DNA of 64,000 nucleotides from Ilex aquifolium (taxonomy: Eukaryota > Streptophyta > Magnoliopsida > Aquifoliales > Aquifoliaceae). Below are positions 22,475-33,282 of the stretch, piece after piece. Where the stretch lies: contig OX637396.1 in NCBI GenBank assembly GCA_951799425.1, forward strand, positions 36,882,701-36,946,700, read 5' to 3'. The notes below the pieces were generated by a model. That model was not told the origin of the DNA and searched no databases. It worked only from the letters and a program-made list of their open reading frames with translations. The first letter of the stretch is position 1. Each line of letters starts with the position of its first letter. The position numbers and the translations under genes are program-made.

Positions 22475-23470
22475 TTGATATCACAAGAATATCGGTGGCC
22501 TTATTCGTCCCAAAAAACATAGACCCATCGCCCGAAAAATTATTTCTCGAAAGATTGATTCTAGAAAAGTTTACGTTGGCTAAAGAAGGTGGAATTTCAC
22601 CAGAGAGATTGTTATTTGATAGGTCAAGTGCTAGTGTTGTGCCTGAATCTGGAAAGTGTCCAAAAGATTCCGGGACCGGCCCGGTGAGCCGGTTCCGGCT
22701 AAGATTAATGGAGAAAATGATTGGCAGTGTGGAAAGCGATGGTGGGATTGAGCCGAAGAGTTTGTTGAAGGAGAGGTTGAGGAATCTAAGGTTTTTGAGG
22801 TATGCTAGAAAATGGGGTATGGGGCCTGAGAGATTGCTCCAGCTAATTTCAAGGAAATAGAGCTGTGATAATTCTCCGATGGCCGGCGGAATTTCTCCGA
22901 CGAGGAGAGGGTTCTTGTGGAACCGGAGGAATTGGAGGTGGGTCAGTTTGGCGATCGCCGGAGGAATGGTGCCGGAGAGAGACCAGAGGATTGTGAGGCT
23001 AGTGACAAAGTTGGTGGTTTTATCACATTCAACTGCATACCAACCACAGCAATCACTGTCGGGGGTCCATGAAAGCAAAAGAGCTGGATTTGAGAACCTA
23101 TTTTTGAATTCTAGAAGGGCAGCTTTGTCTTCTGGTTTGCAACGTTCCCCAGCCGGAAAGTGGCCGGGAAACAAGAGGAAGAAGAGGAGTAGGAGCATCA
23201 TCTGAGTTTAGTGAGTGGCAAATTAAATTTGACACAGAAAGATAACCATGTAGAGAGAGAGAATGGATAACTATGTAAAGATAACTATGTTCTCTCTCTT
23301 TCGTTATAGTGGGTTGTGGCTTTTTGTATTGATTGACTTATTGATCTAGACGAGTACCATTCGGTGTATTGGAATGCAGTGCAGTCGATTCCAAGAGGGG
23401 GCCGCCGAGAAGGAAGGGACGGCCTGTTGGATTGCGTGGGATGCAGCTGTTCAAGACGTGGACCGGTACC

Positions 23471-25200
23471 GAGCTTTTGACTCAACCCATGCACTTTTCA
23501 GAAGTTATGCACAAAAGGGGGTCGGTTTAAAAATATTTCTCAAACCCATGTACTTTTAAAAACGTCAGATGGACTGACGCCTTTTGTTAAAAACGTCAGT
23601 CCATCTGACGTTTTTGAGCCAAAAACTCATCTTAAAAACGTCAGATGGACTAACGCCTTTTGTTAAAAACGTCAGTCCATCTGACGTGTTGAACACAACA
23701 GGGTTAAGAGACGTCAGATGAACTGACGCTTCTAAATGCCAAATTCACTTCCCTTCCCAGCAGATGGACTGACGCTTTCTAATTGCCAAATGCACTTCCC
23801 TTCCCAGCCACCAAATTATTTAATGCCTTAATATGAAAGTTCAAGCAAGACCAACCACAGACTAAATAAAAAAAATTTCAACCACCAATTATTTAATGCC
23901 TAAATATATTTTAATCCTTTACTCGATAATCCTTTATGTTGGCAGTGCACTCGATAATCCTTTATGTTGTTTTGAATATCAACCACGTTGTTAACATCCT
24001 TTTTTTACATGTATACTTTCTAAATAACTTATATTTTTTCACAACTTAATTAACATTAATGTCGACATGATCAACATTACAAATATTTTTTTTTTATGTA
24101 TGCTTTTTTAATTTTATGATAAAATTAAATTTAATTATATGTATACATTTTCAATTTTTAAAGTTTTATATGCTAAAAAATATAAGTATTTTTAAATTTT
24201 TATTAAATAAACATTTAACATTTTACTCAGAAAAAAAAGGCAGAAAACCTATCACTAAAAGGAATATTCATTTTGTATCCGATTCACTGTTGTTCTTAAT
24301 GACTAGTGTTTGCTTTTTTAAAATATTATTGTAAGTCGAAAAAAAATTTAGGATCATATTAAAATTGATTAGAAATTATATTTATTTTATGCATTTATAA
24401 TATTTTAAAAAAAAATTAGGGTAAATATCATAGTTCGTCCTGAATTTTACCTCAAATTTGAATTTTATCCATGAACTTTCAGTTGTCTTATTTTAGTCCC
24501 TCAACTATTAATTTTGTTACAATTAAGTTTTTAAATTTATTTTCATCGTTAGATCAATGCTGAAATCAATCAAATTGGACTAATCTTCAGTTGATCTGAC
24601 AATGAAAATTAATGAAATGATTTAATTGAAATAAAATTGATAGATTAAATTAAAACAATTAAAATTTATGGGACTAAATAAAAACCCGAGAGAAAATTTA
24701 GAGGGTAGTTATTATAATTACCCAAACTAATATTAACTTATAAATATATTTAGGCATTAAATAATTGGTGGTTGAAAATGATCAAATGCAGTGATGTCCT
24801 TATTTAGTCTGTGGTTGGTCTTGCTTGAACTTTCATATTAAGGCATTAAATAATTTGGTGGCTGGGAAGGGAAGTGCATTTGGCATTTAGGAAGCGTCAG
24901 TCCATTTGCTGGGAAAGGAAGTGTATTTGGGATTTAGAAGCGTCAGTCCATCTGACGTCTCTTAAGACCCTGTAGTGTTAAAAACGTCAGATGGACTGAC
25001 GTTTTTAACAAAAGGCGTCAGTCCATCTGACGGTTTTAAGATGAATTTTTGGCTTAAAAACGTCAGATGGACTGACGTTTTTAACAAGAGGCGTCAGTCC
25101 ATCTGACGTTTTTAAAAGTGCATGGGTTTGGGAAATATTTTCAAACCGACCTCCTTTTGTGCATAACTTTTGAAAAGTGCGTGGGTTGGGTCAAAAGCTC
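23471..25200. mobile_element. Foldback / Mutator-like element with palindromic CGTCAG arrays
   Basis: Termini GAGCTTTTGACTCAACCCATG and, inverted, GAGCTTTTGACCCAACCCACG open long inverted arms of roughly 400 bp. They are flanked by the 10-bp near-duplication GACCGGTACC (23461-23470) and GACTGGTACC (25201-25210). The empty site is seen in unit 1 at about 13329-13339. Each arm carries several copies of ACGTCAGATGGACTGACGC in alternating orientation (23564-23780 and 24893-25110), so the arms can form serial hairpins. The centre is very AT-rich, without a transposase. Confidence 0.8.
24418..24725. mobile_element. MITE nested in the foldback element
   Basis: The left end GGGTAAATATCATAGTTCGTCC and the right end GGGTAGTTATTATAATTACCC are inverted relatives. 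The interior is also arranged as an imperfect inverted repeat (TTTTAGTCCCTCAACT against GGGACTAAATAAAAACC). This is a common plant MITE layout. The flanking duplication is not clear. Confidence 0.5.
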
Positions 25201-26163
25201 GACTGGTACCACTGGTTTCCTATCTCTAAATATCGATATGATTTAGTTGAGTCATATCTAATTTATATCTTTGGATCCAATGTAATTTTGTCTTTAATGT
25301 ATGTAACACAAGTCTCAAATTATTTGACTGGTTGATCTGAGAAATCTCTGAATTAATCTAGGTCTTTGGATTTATTGTTATCGAAACATTCAATATCGGC
25401 CTGCACCTGCAACCTCGAATTAATATAACCTAAATTTCTTTTGATGTTAGATTATTTCTTCAATGTAATATTTCGTGTTTTTTTTTCTCGACACCGTCAT
25501 GTAATATTGTAACTTATATGCATTTCAGATATTTCAGAGTCGATGACCGATGTCACTACCTTAAACACCTTAAACCATGCGTGAATTGTATTAGTGATTT
25601 TTTTTCAGTAATAATCAAAAACGCGATTTAAAAACGTTAGTCCATCGCAAAAAATATTTAATATCTTGTGGTGCGTTACGCCAAGCATTAGAATCACAGT
25701 CACAAAGACAGAAGCAAGACATCGACAAGAACAGTGTCTTAGAATGGGGTAGGCCCCAATGACCAAGTTGATTGTGCAATCCAGTCAACATTTGACCAAG
25801 AAAATAATGCTGAGTACAGTTCATATCTAAAAAGGGTAATGTTAAATTTACAGATCTCCCTCGTTCCGGAATTTGAATGATCTAAATAGTATGCAATCTT
25901 ATCCTAGTTTAAAAAGACTGATCCTTGAAAACGAACTTGCAACAAATTAGATACACGAATGAGTATTTGTCATTGTCATCGTTACGGGTCTCACCACTAT
26001 AATGTCCAACTAAATTGAGAAATATAAAGAAGCTATACTTCAAAAAAGAGGAAATTATATGCATTTCTAACAAGGAAATGTGCAACATGCTACTGTCATA
26101 ATCGGATTTAAAGAGTATTAAATTTTATTCTCATTTTGCAGAGATTAATTTTTGGACAAGAAG

Positions 26164-26282
26164 AACCAGTGGTTGGTTCAATGGTGTTGGTCTAATGGCC
26201 CTATCGCCCTGTAATTGTTCGTGGGCTAGGGTTCAGCCCCGCCAAACCCTTATATAAAACTGTTCAAAAAAATAAAAAAAAA
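26164..26282 (+). mobile_element. SINE-like element, copy in unit 2
   Basis: Counterpart of 14588-14703 at the same position in the module, with A-box match TGGTTCAATGG at 26174-26184 and an A-rich tail. Confidence 0.5.
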
Positions 26283-26704
26283 TATGAATCTGTAACGGAT
26301 CATTTGGATAAATGTATATTTGTATGTTGCACGACCAAACTCTATAACTTCCAAATTATTTGAGAAATATAAGGAAACTATCAAACTATACTTCCAAGAA
26401 AAAGAAAAAGAAATTATTTATATTTCTAGCAAAGGAAATATGCATTATACTTGCAATTATCCATACACTCTAAAAAGTTCCCAAACCATTATATATTAGC
26501 AAAAATCACTTTTCGCCCCCCAGTCCCAAATTTTCTCAAAGCAACCCTCCAAATTTATCTAATTAAATTTCAGCACAAGAAAATATCTCTCGAGCTCTAG
26601 AGAGTTCCCTACTTTCAATATTCTCTTGTGACCCATCCATGCAAATAATGATGATTAACTACAAGACCACAGCAGCAGTAAAGATTCCTTAATTCTCTCA
26701 CCCA

Positions 26705-27245
26705 TAGTTATTAAATCGTGTATTGAAAAGTGTATCATTTTTTAAAAATAGTGTATCGTATCGTATCGTGTATCTTAAGATACGGCGCAATTTTAAATAA
26801 TTAATAATAAAATATATATACTTTCAAAAAAAAATCATAGACTCATAAAAACATAACATTTTATTAATATTCCACCTACTATTCAAGTCACCAATATAAT
26901 TTACTAATATTAAAAAAATAATGAAGGGTATCAAATTAAATTAATGGTACTTATGTATATTTAAAAATAAAAAATTATAATGTAGTGGGATAGTAAATGT
27001 AATTCTTCATTCTTATAACAAAAAAACACAGTCGTGAGTCTCTTGACCCACGACCGAACATAACAGAGAGAGAGAGAGAGAAGCGGCAAGAGGCTAGAGG
27101 CGAGAGGCGATGGGCGATGCTGGTGTCGGTGCCGGAGAGAGAGAGAGAGAGAAAAAAAGAAAAAGAAGAATATACCTAGTGGCTGGTACCTCGTGGTCGC
27201 AGCTCACAGCGATGAAGAGAGAGATCGTGAGACACGAAGAGAGAG
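26705..27245. mobile_element. Truncated TAGTTATTAAATCG-type inverted-repeat element
   Basis: The left end TAGTTATTAAATCGTGTATT resembles the end of the complete element in the RAD21 intron at 61599. The right inverted repeat is absent. The interior contains GTATCGTATCGTATCGTG and GAGA-rich microsatellites. It marks the junction between module units 2 and 3. Confidence 0.45.
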
Positions 27246-27484
27246 ATCGTAGCCATTAAATTGATAGTGAATCTCAACTAATAGTAGAGTCTACTTTCTA
27301 TCTAATAACAGAGAATAATAAGGTCACCATTTCTAAACCAACAACTTTGTAGTGAACCAAGAGCTGGAATTGGATGAAGTTTATTCAATGTAACTATAAT
27401 CAGTCTATTCATAGACTTTTCTAATAAAAATTGACTATTTTGATCAAAAAAAAAAGGTCAATGTAACATTACTCTTTTATTTAA

Positions 27485-27923
27485 GGGGTTGTTTAGTTAT
27501 TTTTTGGAAGGGGTTTGAATTGGCTTGTCGAAACCCTTCTAAACTTAAAGATGGGATTCAACATTTAATGCCGTCAATACCCATGTTTAGTATGCGCACG
27601 GATATATGACTATTATAATAATATATTTGTACATAAATGACTATTGTATCCTTTAACCATTTAATCCAAACTCATGTTTGTTTACGTATATGGGATATAT
27701 GGGAGTATAAATGTCATTTGTTAACTTAAACCTATTAACCCACATATGAAACCCACCCCCGGTGGGTTTCATGAAACTCATAAACTTGGGTTTAATTCTC
27801 AGGCCTAATGCGGTCTGAGTTTCAAACCCTGAACTAATTATACATTTACCAAATATGAGGTTGTTGGGTTTTATTCCCTAACCTGTGTTCCAAAACCCTC
27901 AAACCCACATACCAAACAAGCCC
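27485..27923. mobile_element. MITE shared by units 2 and 3 (unit 3 copy)
   Basis: Same insertion as 16929-17334 at the orthologous site. It starts GGGGTTGTTTAGTTAT, ends ACATACCAAACAAGCCC, and is flanked by TTAA (27481-27484, 27924-27927). Confidence 0.7.
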
Positions 27924-28149
27924 TTAATATGTTCAACACTAAAGAACAGGTTTTAAGGGGCTTAGTGGGAGCTTTTGCCATTAATCTAGACTTGCACGGT
28001 CTATTAATTTTTAATATGACTCGAAACAAACAAGAATAGTACAAAACACGGCTCGATTCGTAATCAAATTGATCCGTCAAACCGATAATTGCATATGATG
28101 AGATGTCTTTTTACTACATAGTTTGATTGCCAAAAGTCACAGCATAATG

Positions 28150-29145
28150 TCACGGTTTACATGGATTCAGTGGCATCCCACACAAACAACGGTTGTGCAA
28201 AAACGACGAATTATCGAAACCCTCCTGCCGATACTTCAATTTCCAGCCGGTGGGTATCTCCCCACACAATCTGTTATAAGTAACATTCAATTCCTGCAAA
28301 AGAATGGATTCAGTGATCTGGGTCGGAATCCTCCCATAAATCCTATTATGGGATATATCCAGTGTTACCAATGGCTCCATAAACCTCGCTTTCGAGAAAT
28401 CGAACTCGAAATTATTTCTTGATATCACAAGAATAACGGTGGCCTTATTCGTCCCAAAAAACATAGACCCGTCGCCTGAAAAATTATTTCTCGAAAGATT
28501 GATTCTAGAAAAGTTTACGTTGGCTAAAGAAGGTGGAATTTCACCGGAGAGATTGTTATGTGATAGGTCAAGTGCTAGTGTTGTGCCTGAATCTGGAAAG
28601 TGTCCATAAGATTCCGGGACTGGCCCGGTGAGTCGGTTCCGGCTAAGATCAATGGCGAAAATGATTGGCAGTGTGGAAAGCGATGGTGGGATTGAGCCGA
28701 AGAGTTTGTTGAAGGAGAGGTCGAGGAATCTAAGGTTTTTGAGGTATGCTAGAAAATGGGGTATGGGGCCTGCGAGATTGCTCCAGCTAATTTCAAGGAA
28801 ATCGAGCTGTGATAATTCTCCGATGGCCGGCGGAATTTCTCCGACGAGGAGAGGGTTCTTGTGGAACCGGAGGAATTGGAGGTGGGTCAGTTTGGCGATC
28901 GCCGGAGGAATGGTGCCGGAGAGAGAACCGAGGATTGTGAGGCTAGTGACAAAGTTGGTGGTTTCATCACATTCAACTACATACCAACCACAGCAATCCC
29001 ACTTAGGGTCCCATGAAGGCAAGAGATCTGGATTTGAGAGGCTATTTTTGAATTCTAGAAGGGCAGCTTTGTCTTCTGGTTTGCAACGTTCCCCAGCCGG
29101 AAAGTGGCCGGGAAACAAGAGGAAGAAGAGGAGTAGGAGCATCAT
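28150..29145 (-). CDS. Polygalacturonase-inhibiting protein-like LRR protein, intact copy D
   Basis: 331 residues, the usual PGIP length. Family role: a secreted cell-wall protein that binds fungal or insect polygalacturonases and limits pectin breakdown; some relatives (FLOR1-like) act in development, so inhibitor activity is inferred. The signal peptide is residues 1 to about 18 (MMLLLLFFLLFPGHFPAG). The N-cap has ERCKPEDKAALLEFK and the paired cysteines of WDCCGWYVVECDETTN. About ten plant-type LRRs follow, with LxxLxxLxLSxNxLxGxIP spacing (LSGTIPPAIAKL, LDLSFNKLFGSIP, LDLSHNNLSGEIP, LDISHNRIYGRIP). The C-cap is FLHNRCLCGMPLNPCK. There is a single exon. The start at 29145 is the only ATG ahead of the signal peptide, and copies B and C share it. 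It is the only complete gene of the four here. Confidence 0.93.
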   Translation of the reverse strand: MMLLLLFFLLFPGHFPAGERCKPEDKAALLEFKNSLSNPDLLPSWDPKWDCCGWYVVECDETTNFVTSLTILGSLSGTIPPAIAKLTHLQFLRFHKNPLLVGEIPPAIGELSQLDFLEISWSNLAGPIPHFLAYLKNLRFLDLSFNKLFGSIPPSLSTLPIIFAIDLSRNRLTGPVPESYGHFPDSGTTLALDLSHNNLSGEIPPSLANVNFSRINLSRNNFSGDGSMFFGTNKATVILVISRNNFEFDFSKARFMEPLVTLDISHNRIYGRIPTQITESILLQELNVTYNRLCGEIPTGWKLKYRQEGFDNSSFLHNRCLCGMPLNPCKP

Positions 29146-29603
29146 CTGAGTTTAGTGAGTGGCAAATTAAATTTGACACCGAAAGATAACTATGTAGAGA
29201 GAGAGTATGGATAAGTATGTAAAGATAACTATGTTCTCTCTCTTTCGTTATAGTGGGTTGTGGCTGTTTGTATTGATTGACTTATTGATCTAGACGAGTA
29301 CCATTCGGTGTATTGGAATGCAGTGCAGTCGGTTCCAAGAGGGGGCCGCCGAGAAGGAAGGGACGGCCTGTTGTATTGCGTGGTTAAAGTCAATCTCCCT
29401 CCATTAATCTTGTGGTGCGTTACACCAAGCATTAGAATCACATTCACAAAGACAGAAGCAAGACATCAGACCAACCTGTTGTCTTGACAAGAGCAGTGTC
29501 TTAAATGGGTAGGCCCCAATGACCAAGTTGATTGTGCAATCTAGTCAACATTTGACCAAGAAATAATGCTGAGTACAGTACATATCTAAAAAAAGTAATG
29601 TTA

Positions 29604-30447
29604 GACATGTTTGGTTTGCATCTCAAAAAATAGTATTCGAAAAGAATTTTTGAAAGGAATTTTAAGAAAGTGTTTTTGAAAATTTTAGATTGCAAAATCT
29701 GTTTAATTATATATTTTTAAAAATAGTTTTAAAGAACAAAAAATTATAAAATCTGTTTGAACAGTAATCCATAAAACCCACAATTCCCACATCTATCTTT
29801 ATTTCCCCTCTTTGTGTCCCCACAAAACACACACACACACACGAATACACTTATACACATAGACGCATAAACACACAGACGCATACACACACAAACGCAT
29901 ACACACACACATAGAAGCACACACACACTCACATCTGCGTAGATTTGAAGCTTCAATTGTTGCGAGAGAAAAAGAGAGAGTGTTCGTTCAGATTTGGAGG
30001 GCAAAGTGGAGACAGAGTGGTCAGAGTGCACTCACCTGTGTGTGTGTGTGTTCAGATCTGGAAATGCAAAGTGCTCAAATTTGGAGAAGACGCTGGCTCT
30101 CTCTTTCTCTGTGTTTGTTCTGTTTGAGAGGCCAAGTGGAGAGAGAGAGAGAGAGTCAGGGAAAGAGGAAGGCAAAAAAAAAAAAAAGGAAGTCGGTATA
30201 CTATGACTAGTTTTACTGCTAAGGGGATTCAAAAGGGAGACCTTATTAAAGAGTTTTATTCTCCATGTTTTCAAAATTTCCAGCATAAAGAGCTGAAAAC
30301 AAGTTTGGTTTGTTTTCTATTTTTTTGTTCCAATTCTCACTTTTTATTGAAAAGTTTGAGAACAAAAACTCAAACCAAATGAGTTTTCATTGTTTTAAAG
30401 ATTTTGAGAACAAAAAACAGGTTTCAAGAATCAAACTAAACACAGTC
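29604..30447. mobile_element. PIF/Harbinger-like MITE, 844 bp, private to unit 3
   Basis: It starts GACATGTTTGGTTTGC and ends CAAACTAAACACAGTC (inverted GACTGTGTTTAGTTTG), flanked by TTA (29601-29603, 30448-30450). Empty sites AATGTTAAATTTACA occur at 14262 and 25838. The interior has a CA-rich microsatellite (about 29827-29930), GT (30037-30050) and GA (30138-30155). The subterminal TTTTTG-rich sequence and the layout resemble the element in PGIP copy B. Confidence 0.75.
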
Positions 30448-30765
30448 TTAAATTTTACAGATCTCCGTCATTACGGAATTTGAACGATCTAAATAGTATG
30501 TAATCTTATCCTAGTTTAAAAAAACTAATTCTTGAAAATGAACTTGCCACAAATTAATTACACGAATGAGTATTTGTCATCCTTACGGGTCTCACCACTA
30601 TATTGTCCAAATAATTTGAGAAATATAAAGAGGCTATACTTAAAAAAAGAGGAAATTATATGCATTTCTAACAAGGAAATGTGCAACATGTTACTGTCAT
30701 AACCGGATTGAAAGAAGATTAAATTTTATTCTCATTTTGCAGAGATTGATTTTTGGACATGAAAA

Positions 30766-30873
30766 ATCAGTGGTTGGTTCAATGGCGTTGATCTAATGGT
30801 GTTACCGCCCTGCAGTTGTTCGTGGGTTCAGCCCTCCCAAACCTCTATACAAAACTGTTTAAAAAAAAAAAAG
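30766..30873 (+). mobile_element. SINE-like element, copy in unit 3
   Basis: Counterpart of 14588-14703 in the third module. It is slightly shortened before the B-box region and has a poly(A) tail. Confidence 0.5.
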
Positions 30874-31282
30874 ATATAAATTTGTAACGAATCATTTGAA
30901 TAAATGTATATTTGTATGTTGCACGTCCAAACTCTACAACTTCCAAATTATTTGAGAAATATAAGGAAACTATCAAACTATACTTCTAAGAAAAAGAAAT
31001 TATTTATATTTCCAGCAAAGAAAATATGCATTATAGTTGCAATTATCCATACACTCTAAAAAGTTCCTAAACCATTATATATGAGCAAAAATCACTTTTC
31101 TCCTCACCAGTCCCAAATTTTCTCAATGCAACCCTCCAAATTTATCTAATTAAATTTCAACACAAGAAAATATCTCGAGCACTAGAGAGTTCTCTAGTTT
31201 CAATATTCTCATGTGACCCATTAATGCAAATAATGATGATTAGCTACAAGACCACGGCAGCAGTAGAGATTCCTTAATTCTC

Positions 31283-33109
31283 TCACCACAATCTTCAAAC
31301 TCTTTTGGGGTTCGATTTGCTTCCAAAAAGCAAAAGAATAGTGAAGTTAGTATCCTAAATAGAAAATAAAGCTTGCCTCTGATAACCTTTTTATACAAAA
31401 CAGTCCATTAAAAGTTCAGATAACTTGTTCTGCATAAACCCCTTTACATATAATGACCCTGTCTCAAGTGGGTTATGTGAGAACTTGATCAATTCATTGA
31501 AACTAAGTTATTCGGTACAAGTTTAGTCTTCAAGGTTCGAATCACTATCGGATTGACCCTATATACCAACTTAATAGATGGATTGATATGATTCTAATTG
31601 TATATGAGTTGATCCAATTTTAACACGACATGACTCATTGCCGATCCTAATTGGACCAAAACTACATAACAGTTATATATAGTTCAAAGTCTGATTTTTT
31701 TTATTTCCCGTAACAAAGAACATCTCCAAAGTAGGATCATATTGGACCCACCCTTTACAAAGTAAACTCAGATATCCACGATCACCTGCTAACCGTAAGT
31801 ATTAGTTAAACCTAAAAAACACCAGCAAGAATCAAATCAGAACGTCTAATTTTATGGTTCACCCCAAGCTTACCGCACAGGTTGTAGAACACCCTGCAAC
31901 AGAAATTAGGAGTTACCAGGAGCCCTAACAAAGTGTTTCTACTTTGCATAAATAACGAGAAGGAAATTGAAAGTGCTAATAAAAGAGAGGAGATAGAAAG
32001 CAATTAGGGAGATTAATTAAGAGAATAAAGGAAAGGGATAGCATCTTTGGGGCAAAGTCACAAGCCTCTAAAAGCTAGGTTTGCTTCTCTTTACTTTAAT
32101 CTCTATGTATAACTTCAACCCCTTGTATTATCACCTTGCTTTCTCTACCATTAGCATTGCTGCCTTAAGAAGAATAGAATGTCCTTAAAGCACAGAGGAT
32201 CCAAGTAAAGCATTTCTACCTCTGTTTGCAAGCACACCAACGCTAAGAAAAGCATAATTCACCAGCACATCATGGTGCACTGTGAGCAGTAAGTTTTCAA
32301 CTTTTACCCAGGCCCTTGTTAACTGTGAGATGGAGAAACTGGTTGGAACAATCCTACTAGTGTTGGGATCAATCCCAACTCTTTAGTTTAATCCTAATCG
32401 ACCCTATTGAAACATAACTTGAACTGTTTGAGTCATAATCAGACCAATTTGGTCGTGACCCTCAGTATGATAACTTTTTGATATCATACAAAATTCCCTG
32501 TTTTCAGATATAACAAAACAACCACAAATAGTCGTTACTTGATATAGATAATGCCAGATTAATGAATGGAGGAGATGCAAAAAGAGAAGGAAATTAAAGA
32601 AGAAAAAAACAGATATATCAATAATATATTCAATGGAAGACCTTGAACCTACATTTGTGTGTTTTTCTGGCCTGTGAAACATCTTCATTATCAGAGATAT
32701 TAAGCTTTAAGAAACAATGCAAGAAAAAGAAAAGCATAACAAACACAGAAGATCACCCTAATTCAATATAAAAGGCTATGTTTGTCAGCATCAGTGAGGC
32801 TTCAATCATTTTTAGCCAATTTTCTATATGTTTGCCTGGAAAAAAAGACATTAGTTTCTCCTTTTCATACCTCTCTCTTCACCATCAGATTGAACACAAA
32901 TGTTAAGTCCACTACAGAAAACTAGGAATAGAATAGCCCTGTTTCTTGGTTCCCTTTATCACTTTTTGACAAAGTTTATACCTTCCCTCCATTCCCCTTG
33001 TCTGAACTTTGGTTTCTCTGGAACCTATCATCATATCGAGCTTCTTCTGCAAACCACTCTTTTCTCTCACCTTCAAAATGATACCATACACCTGTGCGTG
33101 TGTGCGTGC

Positions 33110-33146
<37 letters not shown>

Positions 33147-33195
33147 GACTTAAAATTCCTTTCCTTGTCTTGCTGCATTCCCAAATAGAACTTCT
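31283..33195. other. Intergenic region upstream of the MCTP gene
   Basis: AT-rich and without supported genes. A GTGCGTG/TG microsatellite followed by GA repeats lies at about 33095-33147, within 140 bp of the MCTP start codon and so probably in its promoter or 5' UTR. No clear TATA box or transposon ends were identified. Confidence 0.5.
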
Positions 33196-33282
33196 TTGCT
33201 TCTGAAGTGGGTATCAGGTTTCTTGAGGGAAGTCACCTTCCTGGTAGCTTCCTGCAGGAGCAAAGCAAGAAGAAAAAGGAGC

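Larger units (their letters stand above)
17539..23201 (-). pseudogene. PGIP-like LRR protein, copy C, split by a Copia retrotransposon
   Basis: The 5' part (23201 down to 22475) encodes the signal peptide, the CKPEDKAALLEFKNRFSNP cap and most LRRs up to NKATDILVIS. The 3' part (17812 down to 17539) resumes with RNNFEFDFSKVRFMEP, LDISHNRIYGRIP and the FHNRCLCGMPLNPCK cap. The break coincides with the Copia element 17813-22474 and its target duplication TTGAT. No stop was seen elsewhere in the two parts, so the retrotransposon is apparently the only lesion. Transcripts from the native promoter would end inside the element after about 250 codons, lacking the last LRRs and the C-terminal cap. Confidence 0.88.
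14856..26704. repeat. Duplicated PGIP module, unit 2
   Basis: Same order of sequences as unit 1, expanded by private insertions: a 1.5-kb insert at about 15028-16496, a Copia element at 17813-22474 and a foldback element at 23471-25200. It shares with unit 3 the MITE at 16929-17334 and the loss of the RNase H-like fragment, so units 2 and 3 are sisters. The right-hand part (25211-26700) matches 29400-31282 in unit 3, apart from the element at 29604-30447 that only unit 3 carries. Confidence 0.8.
27246..31282. repeat. Duplicated PGIP module, unit 3
   Basis: Matches unit 2 from 16695 onward on its left and up to about 26700 on its right. It lacks the leftmost part of the module and about 0.75 kb of the PGIP 5' flank (between 29384 and 29400 relative to unit 1). 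It contains the intact PGIP gene and a private 844-bp insertion at 29604-30447. Confidence 0.8.

Noticed and set aside
23564-25110. CRISPR-like regularly repeated palindromes
   Set aside because: The repeats alternate in orientation, lie symmetrically in two inverted arms and sit within a target-site duplication, so they belong to a eukaryotic foldback transposon.
31501-31560. Possible tRNA-like B box (GGTTCGAATCACTA near 31534)
   Set aside because: No A box at the right distance and no cloverleaf could be drawn, so no tRNA gene was called.
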